Positions 17,119-26,840 of a stretch of 64,000 bases of DNA are shown piece by piece. The notes beneath the pieces were generated by a model. That model made no database searches. It was not told the DNA's origin and saw only the letters and a program-made list of their open reading frames with translations. The stretch spans positions 806,001 through 870,000 of the forward strand of contig NZ_CP059973.1 of the NCBI RefSeq assembly GCF_009193295.2, written 5' to 3'. The first letter of the stretch is position 1, and every line of letters starts with the position of its first letter. The position numbers and the translations under genes are program-made. The stretch comes from Bacteroides luhongzhouii. Lineage in GTDB: Bacteria; Bacteroidota; Bacteroidia; Bacteroidales; Bacteroidaceae.

Positions 17119-18954
17119 TCAAACTGTCATATCCAACAAAGTTTCTCCCTTCGTATTCAATACTTTTATTCTTAACACCTCTTTTTTCTTCTCCAGAATC
17201 ATCACCGTAGCACTGTCCATCTTATATCCTCCACCAATAATAACCGGATAATTATTACCCAGTTCCCCTTTCGGATGGTAAGCGTATTTATGAGTATGTG
17301 CGTTCAGGCTGATATTGAAAGGTGCTTTTTCTAATAATTTAGTCCAAAGATTCGCACAGAGATTCTTTTCATAATTACCGTAAAGCGGAATATGATGAAT
17401 AAGGACACGTTTCTTTGCTTTCTTGAATTCTTTAGCAGACAGTTCTTTTTTCAGTAAATCAACCTGTTCATTACGCAATTGAGTAAAATCGTTCAAGCCA
17501 TAATATACCCAATGGTCGTCCGGTTTATCTTCTCCACAATCCAACATGACGATACGGGTATCTCCCCAGTTAAAAGAAGCATAAGTTTTATCTCCCACAT
17601 AATCAAAATGGTCACGCAAACCGATAGAATAGGCATTGCGGATTTCATGGTTGCCACGCATAAAGAAAGTCGGTATGCGATCGCCACACACTCCTTCGGT
17701 CAGTTCACTGATAAATGTGGTTGCCTGCTCGTGATCCACAGGATCATCCACACAATCACCATTGAAAACAACAAAATCATACTTAACATCTCGTATCTGT
17801 TTACACAGAGCACGGAAAGTATTGGTATGTTGGTGCAGATCATTAAAAATAATAGCAGTAAAAGACTCTGTATCAGCAACAGGAAGAGTAAATTCACTGA
17901 AGGTCGATTGTGCTGTATTTCCAAATACCTTTTTATATGCCTGATAAAGCAACATCTCTTGCGAACACACACGATAATAATATTTCTGTCCGGGCTGTAA
18001 GCCATCTATACGTATTTTATGCAGCTTGTTATTACAGACCACCTGACCGTCAACAATCATACGCGCACGTTCCAGCCGGGTAGTATCTGTGCCATATTCC
18101 ACCCAGCAATAAGAAGGAACGGTTGTTTCCCACATCACAGTAATGCCATTACCCACAGGATTCTGCAAATAAGGTTTAATACGGAATATCTTGTCTGCCT
18201 TTTCAGCGGTACGCAATTCCACAAGTATGGGGCGATGGTCGGAAGCCATTGGCTCATTAACTACTCTCGCAGATATGACAGCAAATCCGGTAGCGTTTTG
18301 CTTTGACGCGGCAATATAATCAATGGTCTCTTTTGGATCGGGAGCAGGATAAGTATGCTTTTCCGGATTGGAGAGTATTTGAAAATCCTTTTGCAATTCT
18401 TTGATGAAATCGGATTCAGGTTCAGCATTCATATCCCCGGCTAGAAAAAGAGGCTTTTTATAGGAAGCAATCAATGACTTCACTATTTCCAAAGATTTCA
18501 TACGGTCTTCTTCCGTTAATGACAGATGAGTACAACAATAAATATAATCCTCAAATTCTGCCAGAATCAAGGTGCGGACCTCTTCTCTACCAGGTAAAGG
18601 GATAGTTTGTAAACGTAGCGGAACTTGCTTTGTCAACAGTCCGATTCCATATTTACCTCCTTCAAACTCTATAGCAGGTGCAAAACAAGCATGCATTTGC
18701 GTACGTTCAGCTATCTCACCCAGCACATATTTCTGTCCGCTCCGACGGGTCATACTGTCTACCTCTTGTATAGCCACAACATCAGGAAAAGCATTATTTA
18801 TCACATTGGCTACCCGTTGAAAACTACAAATATCATCCATGCCATTCGCATTTTTAATATTATAAGTCATCAGTCTCAATGTATGTTGAGCCTGTACCGG
18901 AAAAATAAATAAGATGACGGAAATGAGTAAAAAGATCTTTTTCATGTTCTTCAT
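17119..18954 (-). CDS. Fusion of endonuclease/exonuclease/phosphatase domain with calcineurin-like phosphoesterase
   Basis: This 611-residue secreted protein has a signal peptide ending QAQ at residue 23. Residues about 25-250 are an EEP fold with N32, E64, GDMN (173-176) and the SDH motif (238-240). Residues about 258-355 look like the FnIII-like N-domain of purple acid phosphatases. Residues about 365-590 are a metallophosphoesterase with D372/H374, GD (399-400), GNHE (434-437), IHHIP and NAHTH. Both catalytic modules look intact. A bifunctional phosphodiesterase/phosphomonoesterase acting on periplasmic nucleotides, nucleic acid or phospholipid headgroups is plausible. It has its own promoter and is not part of the GH18 transcript. 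ATG at 18945 is an alternative start. Confidence 0.85.
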   Translation of the reverse strand: MKNMKKIFLLISVILFIFPVQAQHTLRLMTYNIKNANGMDDICSFQRVANVINNAFPDVVAIQEVDSMTRRSGQKYVLGEIAERTQMHACFAPAIEFEGGKYGIGLLTKQVPLRLQTIPLPGREEVRTLILAEFEDYIYCCTHLSLTEEDRMKSLEIVKSLIASYKKPLFLAGDMNAEPESDFIKELQKDFQILSNPEKHTYPAPDPKETIDYIAASKQNATGFAVISARVVNEPMASDHRPILVELRTAEKADKIFRIKPYLQNPVGNGITVMWETTVPSYCWVEYGTDTTRLERARMIVDGQVVCNNKLHKIRIDGLQPGQKYYYRVCSQEMLLYQAYKKVFGNTAQSTFSEFTLPVADTESFTAIIFNDLHQHTNTFRALCKQIRDVKYDFVVFNGDCVDDPVDHEQATTFISELTEGVCGDRIPTFFMRGNHEIRNAYSIGLRDHFDYVGDKTYASFNWGDTRIVMLDCGEDKPDDHWVYYGLNDFTQLRNEQVDLLKKELSAKEFKKAKKRVLIHHIPLYGNYEKNLCANLWTKLLEKAPFNISLNAHTHKYAYHPKGELGNNYPVIIGGGYKMDSATVMILEKKKEVLRIKVLNTKGETLLDMTV

Positions 18955-18979
18955 TTTTGGGGGTTATGTTAAGTTCCCC

Positions 18980-19010
18980 CAAAGGTAAGAAAAAAATAAA
19001 AAGCCACAAA
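18980..19010 (-). promoter_or_regulatory. Promoter of the EEP/phosphoesterase fusion gene
   Basis: On the minus strand, TTTG (19010-19007) and TACCTTTG (18987-18980) are separated by 19 bases, a full match to the Bacteroidota consensus. The leader is only about 18 bases. The -33 box lies inside the stem of the upstream terminator. Confidence 0.65.
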
Positions 19011-19034
19011 GATACGGATTCATACCTTTGCGGC
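18989..19034 (-). terminator. Terminator after the GH18 gene
   Basis: The minus strand reads GCCGCAAAGGTA...TATCTTTGTGGC, a 12-bp stem with G-U pairs and an 8-base loop (19034-19003), followed by a long T-rich tail. It separates PUL 2 from the next gene. Confidence 0.75.
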
Positions 19035-19117
19035 CTCTTATTGTTAAGAATAACTTTTCTCTAAATGGGGGGATGAGAATAAAGCTATATTATTTACAAG
19101 GTCGATTTATTATCTTA

Positions 19118-20143
19118 TTATTTCTTTTGCCACTTTGCGGTAGTATCCCACATTTGCGGATCTACACTATTAAAGTGCCAAAAACCGATTTGAGAGATTC
19201 CCAGTTCATCAGCTAGTTCAAGTAGCGCTTCCGTACTTCTGGCATCACTTGCATAAAACAGATGCCGATTACCATCAGTACCATCATACAGATACATGTT
19301 TACCTTTTCATAACATAACCAGGTAGGAGAAGGCAAAATTCCATTTATACTGTCAGGCACAGATTGGTAAATCTGCCTTCCTTTGATGCCGCCAGTTACA
19401 GCATAATCATTTGCATAAGCAGGCAGCGCCATCACTAATTTATCATTTGGAATATGTTTCATCCAGAAAAGCATCGCCTCTTTAGTCCATAGATAATTAG
19501 ACGTAGGTCCAATGCCCATACAATCATCCCTATGTTTGAGCTCGGGCTTATCTATCCCAGGTGCAAAATACATATCGTAACACATCACTCTAATTAAGTC
19601 GCAGGTAGTATTCAAAACTGCCGGATCGTGAAACATCTTAGTTTCGTTATCTTGATACAAAGCCGGATAAAAACTAACGCAATGGCTTAATTTCTTTCCA
19701 ACAGCATGGAGTTCTTTTGAAGCAAGTTTCAGGAATTCGGTATATGCATCCTGAATATCAGGACGCAAATGTTCGAGATCAAGATCTATTCCATCATATC
19801 CATTTGCATTGCAATCACTTACATACTTCTCAACAAGTGCCTTTCTTTTCTGTGGCGTATCAATCGTTTCTTCATTCCCACCTACAGCCTGATATACTTC
19901 GATATGATTCTGATGACATTCATCAATAAATGATTTCGGAGGATTCCCGAAAACGCTAATGGAACTAATAATCTCTTTCACTGGCTCTATATCCTTAAAA
20001 GAGCTTCCATCTATATAGACATACCAAGGAGCTACTTTCTTCTCCTGGGTGGTGGAAGAGAGTGTTTCCTGCTTGCAGGAAACACTCGTCATTACCAACA
20101 TTACACAGCATATAGCTGTTCCAATTATGCTTAAATACCTCAT
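19118..20143 (-). CDS. GH18-family lipoprotein (endo-beta-N-acetylglucosaminidase/chitinase-like)
   Basis: This 341-residue protein has lipobox VSC (lipidated C23). The GH18 active-site signature DGIDLDLE is complete at 117-124, with E124 as the acid and D122 and D120 supporting substrate-assisted cleavage. The barrel strand VMCYDMYFAPG supplies the conserved tyrosine region. GH18 enzymes of Bacteroides PULs are often endo-acting on the chitobiose core of N-glycans, and some act on chitin. The small size and the lack of carbohydrate-binding modules favour a surface endo-glycosidase. It is the last gene of the SusC-SusD-BACON-GH18 unit, 18 bp after the BACON protein gene, and a strong terminator follows. 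Confidence 0.88.
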   Translation of the reverse strand: MRYLSIIGTAICCVMLVMTSVSCKQETLSSTTQEKKVAPWYVYIDGSSFKDIEPVKEIISSISVFGNPPKSFIDECHQNHIEVYQAVGGNEETIDTPQKRKALVEKYVSDCNANGYDGIDLDLEHLRPDIQDAYTEFLKLASKELHAVGKKLSHCVSFYPALYQDNETKMFHDPAVLNTTCDLIRVMCYDMYFAPGIDKPELKHRDDCMGIGPTSNYLWTKEAMLFWMKHIPNDKLVMALPAYANDYAVTGGIKGRQIYQSVPDSINGILPSPTWLCYEKVNMYLYDGTDGNRHLFYASDARSTEALLELADELGISQIGFWHFNSVDPQMWDTTAKWQKK

Positions 20144-20161
20144 TGAATGTAAAGTAAACTG

Positions 20162-21835
20162 TTATTCTTCATCATAATTATACTTCTTATATTCTATATA
20201 GTCATATTTGACTGTATATGTCTTTGAAGTAGGCTTATCTCCTTGCCAGCCACCTCCATCAGCAAAGGTCATCATTGAGAATCCAAATTTAAACTGTGCC
20301 GGAGTATACCAGGTAGTAAATGTTTTCGCCACTTCACCATCTATAATCCATGCCGCCCAATATGCACCATCTGCATTAAGTCTAAGATCAATAGTCAAAG
20401 TATGTTTACCCGGATCAATAGGTACACCGTAAACTCCCATAGCTTCCGTATAACAACGTACCAGCATCTGACCTGGAACAGGAGGAACCGTACAAGCCGC
20501 ACGATCATTTTCAGTACCCGAGAAAACAAACATAGAGAATGACCTTTCTTCAGCGTTAGTTGCAGCGATATTACCACCTGCCAACCATTTTTCACCTACC
20601 CCTACCAAAGGAACATCTATTTCCCATGTATATTTTCCAGCTCCCACTTCCGGACTATAAACGAAGTTATTCCCGTTAGATAGATTCAAACTTCCATCTG
20701 CAATCGTTCCTCCATTGTTAGTCCATCCAACAGGAACAAAACCAGCTTCCTCAAAGTCCCACTTCACTGTTGTTCCCTCTGGTTCGGGAGGAAGCTGACC
20801 TTCAATAATCGGCTTCATTGAGTAATCATAAGGAACATACTCTAAATAATCAAATAAGGCATAATTTTCTTGAGTTGCCGCATGATCGCCCATACCATAA
20901 AGATTCTCGACACTAGATATAGCACGGAAATAAGCCTCTTCACCATAATCTAATTGTGCCCTCTTTAAAACTTTACCATCAACCGACCACTCCGCCTGAT
21001 ATTTCTTATTTTCCAGCTTCAAATCCAAAACAAATGTATGCCAAGCATCCCCCTTAATAGGCGTGAATTCAGAGAAAAAAGGATTAGCCTGACTAGTCAC
21101 AAGGCACAGCATATCATCTGGTCCGGCACTATGTGCTGCACGGTCTGCAGCTGTACCGGAACAAATTTCAAAATCCAATTCATGCCCATCGTCAAAATAT
21201 AAAAATGCTCCAATACTAGCCCGGTCATTCATTCCGAATTTAGGGACATATATCCTCCATTCATAACGACCTGATCCGAATTGCGTTGTTGTCTGCACCT
21301 TGAAACGGTCCCCATTAGTACCTTCATACTCTTCACCTGCCCGGGTATAGATTCTTAACGCTTTTCCATCTTCACATTCGTCATTATCTACGATAGTGAT
21401 CGGATTGATCCCTGCCACAAGCCCCGTCTTTTGCAATCCAGTAAAGTCACCATAATTATAAATGGTTCCTTTATAGCCATCCTGAATAACTGTGATGGTT
21501 CGAAGTTCAGCACCTTTCGCCGCTATGGTCAAGGTTGCACTGCGTTTTGGGCCGTTATTCTTATCAGCAGCAATTGTTAGCGTACCATTACCAGTTCCTT
21601 CCAAAGGAGAAACTGTAAGCCAATCACCACCTGCCTGATCCACTGCTACTTCCCAAGCTGCTTCTGACGTAATATCTACAGTCTGAACTTCAGTAGAGGA
21701 GACTCCGAATGTTAAAGCATTTGTGGAGATTCCGCATGCAATAATCTCTGTTTTCTCTTTGAAGCTATCACCGCATGATACTAAAGAGGCATTACATAAT
21801 ACACCTATTGCTAAATATAAATATCTTAGTTTCAT
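20162..21835 (-). CDS. BACON-domain lipoprotein with two GH16-like jelly-roll domains
   Basis: This 557-residue protein has lipobox LVSC (lipidated C21). A BACON domain spans about 33-119 (ITSEAAWEVAVDQAGGDWLTVSP). The next domain (about 125-345) is a concanavalin-like jelly roll containing HELDFEI: E219, D221 and E223 match the ExDxE catalytic motif of GH16. A second, related jelly roll (about 352-557) lacks that motif (RSFSMFVF at the same place) and probably only binds. The first jelly roll is homologous to the secreted protein at 30976-31683. It could be a surface glycan-binding protein or an active endo-hydrolase; the intact ExDxE leaves catalysis possible. It lies between susD and the GH18 gene. 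Confidence 0.82.
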   Translation of the reverse strand: MKLRYLYLAIGVLCNASLVSCGDSFKEKTEIIACGISTNALTFGVSSTEVQTVDITSEAAWEVAVDQAGGDWLTVSPLEGTGNGTLTIAADKNNGPKRSATLTIAAKGAELRTITVIQDGYKGTIYNYGDFTGLQKTGLVAGINPITIVDNDECEDGKALRIYTRAGEEYEGTNGDRFKVQTTTQFGSGRYEWRIYVPKFGMNDRASIGAFLYFDDGHELDFEICSGTAADRAAHSAGPDDMLCLVTSQANPFFSEFTPIKGDAWHTFVLDLKLENKKYQAEWSVDGKVLKRAQLDYGEEAYFRAISSVENLYGMGDHAATQENYALFDYLEYVPYDYSMKPIIEGQLPPEPEGTTVKWDFEEAGFVPVGWTNNGGTIADGSLNLSNGNNFVYSPEVGAGKYTWEIDVPLVGVGEKWLAGGNIAATNAEERSFSMFVFSGTENDRAACTVPPVPGQMLVRCYTEAMGVYGVPIDPGKHTLTIDLRLNADGAYWAAWIIDGEVAKTFTTWYTPAQFKFGFSMMTFADGGGWQGDKPTSKTYTVKYDYIEYKKYNYDEE

Positions 21836-21858
21836 AATGATTGTTTTTATTGTTTCAC

Positions 21859-23499
21859 TCAGTTCTTCAAATTCGGATTAATAGACGAGTCTACAAAAGG
21901 ACGGGGAAGATACATCTTACTGTCATTCCACGTACCTGATACGGAAACAGCTTCTTTCCTAAAGACTCCAGGAGCCACTTCAATCTCCGGATTTAATTTT
22001 CTGTATTCAAAATGATCTTTAATGCGATTCATGCGAAACATATCCCTCGCTCTAGTGGCAATATTTCCCCAATAATATCCGGCTATTTCCCAGCCATGTT
22101 CATTATAGGCAGCTTCTGCCAGATCATCATACGACATGGTTGTCTTATAGATATCCCGCTCTGCAACAACAGATCCATTAGCACGGTTACGTACCTCATT
22201 CAATAAGTTGACAGCTTCCGTGATACTGCCTGTTTTTGAACGACCTACGGCTTCGGCATACCAGCAATATACTTCTGCCAAGCGAATAATCTGATGCGTC
22301 TTTTCTCCATTCTGATTCATCGAAATTTTCGGATTCGTATAGTCGAATTCTTCTCCAGTAGTCGTTTCTACTTTCTTCATGAAACAGGGAGCAACAACCA
22401 CACGTGGCGCTTCCGGATTAGGGTCTTCCCACCAATCACGTAACTGTGTTTCATTCTTCAATATTATTTTCGGAAAATAAGATGCATCTTTGCGTGAGCC
22501 TTCCGGGAAATCATACCAGAATTTAATTTCTCCGTTCGTATCTCCCCATCCACCGCCACCATAAGCATAGTCTGCCAGGAAATCGGCTAAAGGAGCATTG
22601 GTAAGTGCATCTATTCCCAAATTATAATAAACACCAAGTAACACTTCAGGATTATTCTTATTATACTCCATCGAATATACTTGCTTGTAATCAGGTAATA
22701 ATTTGTAGTAGTAAGTACCTTTCTTCGCAGCATCGATTACTTCTTTTGCCTTTGCAGCGGCCAGTTGATAATATTCTGTTCCTTTGTTCAACGGCCATCC
22801 CGCCATTGCCATATACACATAAGCCAATGTTGCTTTTACAGCTCCTTGACTAACAGCAATGTTTACCCCATTTCTTGCGTAGGGTTCTTTAGTATAATTA
22901 GCAGGGACCATTGTTTCTGCCTTTTTCAGGTCAGATACAATCAGCTCGTAAATTTCAGGAACGGTTGCCAATGGCATGTTATAATTGATTTCATCTTTCA
23001 CAACCATAGGTACCTCTCCCCAAGCCATTACAAAGTAAAAATAAGAATAAGCACGCCAATAATAAGCTTGTCCAATGGCCGCATCTTTCTCTTCCTGACT
23101 CACCTCCGGAGTTCGTCCGGCATTATCTATAATGAAATTAGCTGCTTTTACCAATCTCCAACGAGCACCCCACAATTCAGTCACCCAAGTGTTGTTGTCC
23201 GAAACATTATAAGTATCTACCTCACGCAGCCCCTGCTTATTAGCTGCAGGGTGTGTAGAAATATCATCCCCCATCACTGATTCGAAACCTGCCCAAATAT
23301 TTGCATACATATCACTCGCAACTTTGGAATACATTCCATTCAGAGCCAAGTCCAGATCACCTTTTGAATTGAAGAAATTAGTTACCGCCAATTGCCCTTT
23401 AGGATCTTCTGTCAGTAAATCCTGGCAAGACACCATCCAAAGTGCGATCAATGCTAGTCCGACAGATTTGAATATTCTATATATTGTTTTCATATCCAT
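21859..23499 (-). CDS. SusD-family surface lipoprotein (PUL 2)
   Basis: This 546-residue protein has lipobox MVSC followed by QDLLTEDPKGQL, the classic SusD start. Other SusD blocks are GQAYYWRAYSYFYFVMAWGEVP, VPEIYELIVSDLKKAE, IIRLAEVYCWYAEAVG and LLNEVRNRAN. It forms the lid of the SusC encoded 14 bp upstream. An in-frame ATG two codons downstream of the annotated one is equally good as a start. It ends in the usual PRPFVDSSINPNLKN. Confidence 0.95.
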   Translation of the reverse strand: MDMKTIYRIFKSVGLALIALWMVSCQDLLTEDPKGQLAVTNFFNSKGDLDLALNGMYSKVASDMYANIWAGFESVMGDDISTHPAANKQGLREVDTYNVSDNNTWVTELWGARWRLVKAANFIIDNAGRTPEVSQEEKDAAIGQAYYWRAYSYFYFVMAWGEVPMVVKDEINYNMPLATVPEIYELIVSDLKKAETMVPANYTKEPYARNGVNIAVSQGAVKATLAYVYMAMAGWPLNKGTEYYQLAAAKAKEVIDAAKKGTYYYKLLPDYKQVYSMEYNKNNPEVLLGVYYNLGIDALTNAPLADFLADYAYGGGGWGDTNGEIKFWYDFPEGSRKDASYFPKIILKNETQLRDWWEDPNPEAPRVVVAPCFMKKVETTTGEEFDYTNPKISMNQNGEKTHQIIRLAEVYCWYAEAVGRSKTGSITEAVNLLNEVRNRANGSVVAERDIYKTTMSYDDLAEAAYNEHGWEIAGYYWGNIATRARDMFRMNRIKDHFEYRKLNPEIEVAPGVFRKEAVSVSGTWNDSKMYLPRPFVDSSINPNLKN

Positions 23500-23513
23500 G
23501 TATAGTTAAAAGA

Positions 23514-26474
23514 TTAAAAGTTAAGTTTCATACCAAAAGTGAATGTTCTTGGAACAGGATAAGATCCCATATCCACACCATTAAAGCCATAATCGGATTC
23601 ACTGTACACTTCTGGGTCCATACCTGTGTATTTCGTTAATGTAAACAGGTTTTGAGCACTGACCGACAGTTGAATATCGGCTACTTTCGTTATCTTCTTA
23701 GGAATATTATACGTAAGGCTTATATTTTTCAGTTTCACAAATGATGCATCTTCAAGCCAGAAATCGGAATCAGGATAGTTTCTATTATCTGAATTTTTAT
23801 GACTTGCATACACAGCATCTGCTTTATTGGCTACTTTATCCCAACTTTTGTAATAAGCATCAGATAAAGAGATGAAACGATATACACCTGTCATAGATCC
23901 CATCGCATAGCGGCTTACATTCAGTCTATCTTGTCCTAATGCAGCATTGATAAAGAGATTGAGCGTCCAATTTTTCCAAGTAAATGTATTATTCCATCCG
24001 AAAGTCCAATTAGGCTCGGCTTGCCCTTTAGTAACCAGATCGTCAGCACCCGGATTGGTTGTCAAACTTCCATTAGATTGATGTTTATATAAGTTGGCGC
24101 CCTGGTCATTAAAATTTGCCCATTCATAAAGATAGAAAGAACCAATCGGATACCCTACTTTTTTAATTTGAATGGGACCACCGCCAATACTTGTATAATT
24201 CTCCCCAACGATAAAATCACTACCTGCCAGATCGATTATCTTATTCTTTAAATAAGATGCATTCAGCGATGTTTCCCAACCAAATATATCTTTGTCAGTC
24301 AAAGGAGTTGCTGTGATGGTAAATTCAACACCAGAGTTTCTAACTTCACCTTGATTGACCCAGAAAGAGCCACCTCCGTTATACTGAGGAGCAGGTTTGC
24401 GAAGCAACAAGTCCTTAGTATCCTTTCGGAACCATTCGGCTGTAAAACTCAAGCGACCGTCCAAAACACTGGCGTCCAAACCTATGTTATACTGATAGGT
24501 GCTTTCCCAAGTTACATCTGGCGTAGCGAGATTTCCAGTCCAATAACCGGTATGGATTGCATCGCTACCATAACCGTCATAATTCGTAGGAGCCAACATA
24601 CCTAATGTTGTGTAAGCACCGATACTTTGATTACCAACAACACCAAAACTGGCTCTTAGTTTCAATTGCTGGACAATGTTTTGTTTGCTCATAAAGTTTT
24701 CTTTAGCAACATCCCAAGCAACAGCTGCTGACGGAAAATATCCCCATTTATTCTTCTTCTGAAACTTAGATGAACCGTCGGCACGGAAAGTACCTGTCAG
24801 CATATACTTCCCTTTGTAATTGTACATAATTCGACCAAGCCCGGACACAATAGCTTCTGCGGAATAGCCATTTTCCCCATCGCGTGTCTTTGCATTTTTT
24901 GCATTCCAATAACCAACAAATTCATTGGCTAAATCACTACCGGTTAGCTTTAGATTTCTGCCTTCGGCACCACTTGCTTCAAATACAGCTGTTGCAGTCA
25001 AATGATGATCGCCGAAACTTGTGTTATAAGTCACATTATTGGTATTCTGCCAGAATAGATTCATCCTGCTCGCATTTTCCATACCACTAATTTGTCCGGG
25101 TTTTGCTAACGACGAGGTGAAAGAGTAACTCGGAACATGAGAGTAATTAGCAGCACCCTGTACAGACAATGTCAACCCTTTCATTATTTTGAAAGTCAAA
25201 TCCATATTAGTATTCAAAGCATACACATATGAATCGCCATAATTTGCCACACGGGCACCATAAGGGTTTCCGTTTACTGAATTATAAGGGTCCATATTAT
25301 AAACGCCCGTCACCGGATCTTTCATTTCCATCGTAGGAGAATAGTTTAGAAAGTTCATAATGTCAATGCCCCCGTTATGACTGTGAGTACGTGAAGCATT
25401 AATTTTGGTAGAAAGTGTCAACCACTTGGTGAGTTCATTATCCAAATTTATCCGCAACTGTGCACGTTGATACTTAGTCGTGATGGTCATGGCTGTCATA
25501 TTCAATACATTGGCTGAAATAAGATACTTATTTTTAGCCGTTCCACCCGAAATACCTAATTTATAGTCCTGACTAATACCGGTCTGCAACATCAAATTCT
25601 GCCAGTCAATGCCTTTGGAACCATTCTTATAGGCTTCCATCTCATCATCTGCAAATGAGATACCATTATACTCCTTTAATGCAGTCGCATATTCATAAGC
25701 ATTCAGTAAGTCATATTTTTTAAGGATGTTCGATACGCCTATAGCCACATCTGCATAAATCTGCACTTTACCTTCCACCCCTTTTTTAGTAGTTACCAAC
25801 ACCACACCATTAGCGCCGCGTGAGCCATAAATAGCTGTTGCCGAAGCATCTTTCAGAACTTCAATAGATTGAATGTCAGCTGGATTTACATCCAGTCCAC
25901 CAGACATAATACCATCGATGACATACAGGGGGTCATTGCTGGTATTAAGAGAAGTAGTACCACGAACACGAACTTTAACTGTACCACCAGGTAAACCATT
26001 TACGCTCGTCACTGCCACACCTGCAGTACGTCCTTGCAGAATATCTTCCACCCGCTTTACCGGCTGATCCTTAAATTGTTTGGAAGAAACAGAAGCCACA
26101 GCACCGGTTATATCTGATTTTTTCACTACACCATATCCGATGACCACTACCTCACTCAATTGGTTCTGATCCTCCTGCATTGTAATCTTCAAACTGGTAT
26201 TCGTTCCCAGTTTAACCTCTTTAGTCACGTATCCGATATAAGAAAACAATAGTGTAGACCCAACAGGAGCACTAATCGAGAATTTTCCGGAAAGATCCGT
26301 TACGGTACCTGTTTGTGCGTCTTTAAGGGTTACGTTGACACCGATGACAGGTTCATTGCTGTCGGCATCCGTAACCGTACCCGAATACTGCTTTACAACC
26401 TGTGCATAAGTAGATGTAACTGCTGCAAAAAGAAATAGTAGCAAGCAGCCAAGCGTTTTTCTTAGATTATCCAT
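23514..26474 (-). CDS. SusC-type TonB-dependent transporter (PUL 2)
   Basis: This 986-residue protein has a signal peptide ending TYAQ (residue 25), a carboxypeptidase-D-like regulatory domain (about 28-105), the LSEVVVIGYG linker, a plug (about 115-230, LQGRTAGVAV, VRGTTSLN) and a barrel ending GMKLNF. It is about 120 residues shorter than the PUL 1 SusC, within the normal range. It is the first gene of the PUL 2 structural unit, divergent from the HTCS, which is the usual arrangement for HTCS-controlled PULs. The mRNA leader is about 170 bases if the promoter at 26655-26690 is used. Confidence 0.95.
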   Translation of the reverse strand: MDNLRKTLGCLLLFLFAAVTSTYAQVVKQYSGTVTDADSNEPVIGVNVTLKDAQTGTVTDLSGKFSISAPVGSTLLFSYIGYVTKEVKLGTNTSLKITMQEDQNQLSEVVVIGYGVVKKSDITGAVASVSSKQFKDQPVKRVEDILQGRTAGVAVTSVNGLPGGTVKVRVRGTTSLNTSNDPLYVIDGIMSGGLDVNPADIQSIEVLKDASATAIYGSRGANGVVLVTTKKGVEGKVQIYADVAIGVSNILKKYDLLNAYEYATALKEYNGISFADDEMEAYKNGSKGIDWQNLMLQTGISQDYKLGISGGTAKNKYLISANVLNMTAMTITTKYQRAQLRINLDNELTKWLTLSTKINASRTHSHNGGIDIMNFLNYSPTMEMKDPVTGVYNMDPYNSVNGNPYGARVANYGDSYVYALNTNMDLTFKIMKGLTLSVQGAANYSHVPSYSFTSSLAKPGQISGMENASRMNLFWQNTNNVTYNTSFGDHHLTATAVFEASGAEGRNLKLTGSDLANEFVGYWNAKNAKTRDGENGYSAEAIVSGLGRIMYNYKGKYMLTGTFRADGSSKFQKKNKWGYFPSAAVAWDVAKENFMSKQNIVQQLKLRASFGVVGNQSIGAYTTLGMLAPTNYDGYGSDAIHTGYWTGNLATPDVTWESTYQYNIGLDASVLDGRLSFTAEWFRKDTKDLLLRKPAPQYNGGGSFWVNQGEVRNSGVEFTITATPLTDKDIFGWETSLNASYLKNKIIDLAGSDFIVGENYTSIGGGPIQIKKVGYPIGSFYLYEWANFNDQGANLYKHQSNGSLTTNPGADDLVTKGQAEPNWTFGWNNTFTWKNWTLNLFINAALGQDRLNVSRYAMGSMTGVYRFISLSDAYYKSWDKVANKADAVYASHKNSDNRNYPDSDFWLEDASFVKLKNISLTYNIPKKITKVADIQLSVSAQNLFTLTKYTGMDPEVYSESDYGFNGVDMGSYPVPRTFTFGMKLNF

Positions 26475-26654
26475 ATACTTTTCATTTAGTTAGAATATAA
26501 TGATATTAGATTTTTAGGAATTTTAGGTACAAGTCAAGGCATTTAAAATGTTCCCAACATTACTCCGCCTCTTCATTCTACAGTTTTAGGATGTATCCAT
26601 AGTAAATAGTCTTTTTTTAAGGTTTAATACGTTTCGTATTTAGTGTTAACTGTG

Positions 26655-26690
26655 CAAATATAGGCGCAAAGCATGGAAATAGAGATCAAA
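26655..26690 (-). promoter_or_regulatory. Candidate susC promoter of PUL 2
   Basis: On the minus strand TATATTTG (26662-26655) is a consensus -7 element. The nearest TTTG (26690-26687) is 24 bases upstream, slightly longer than ideal, as expected for an activator-dependent promoter. Confidence 0.5.
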
Positions 26691-26811
26691 TAACATCCAT
26701 AATTAGTCCGCTACTGTTCAAAAGGATCATTCTGAATATCCTTTCTAGCTATCTAATGAGCTTTGTGGACAAAAGAAGATGAAATCTATTGTACAGTTTC
26801 ATAACTTCTTT

Positions 26812-26819
26812 TATATTTG
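26812..26819 (+). promoter_or_regulatory. Candidate HTCS promoter -7 element
   Basis: TATATTTG sits 22 bases before the ATG at 26841. A TTG occurs about 20 bases upstream. Its position excludes the in-frame TTG at 26817 as a start codon. Confidence 0.55.
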
Positions 26820-26840
26820 CTCTATCAAAAGAACATAACT

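Larger units (their letters stand above)
26475..26840. other. Divergent control region between susC and HTCS
   Basis: This 366-bp region has no gene. It holds the susC promoter on the minus strand, the HTCS promoter on the plus strand, and a long AT-rich susC leader (26475-26648). The HTCS binding site should be upstream of the susC promoter, about 26690-26790, but I see no clear direct repeat there. Confidence 0.7.

Noticed and set aside
22765..23280. Open frame of 171 codons antisense to susD of PUL 2
   Set aside because: Composition (Ile/Ser/His/Phe) is typical of a complement strand, and susD is intact in the other direction.
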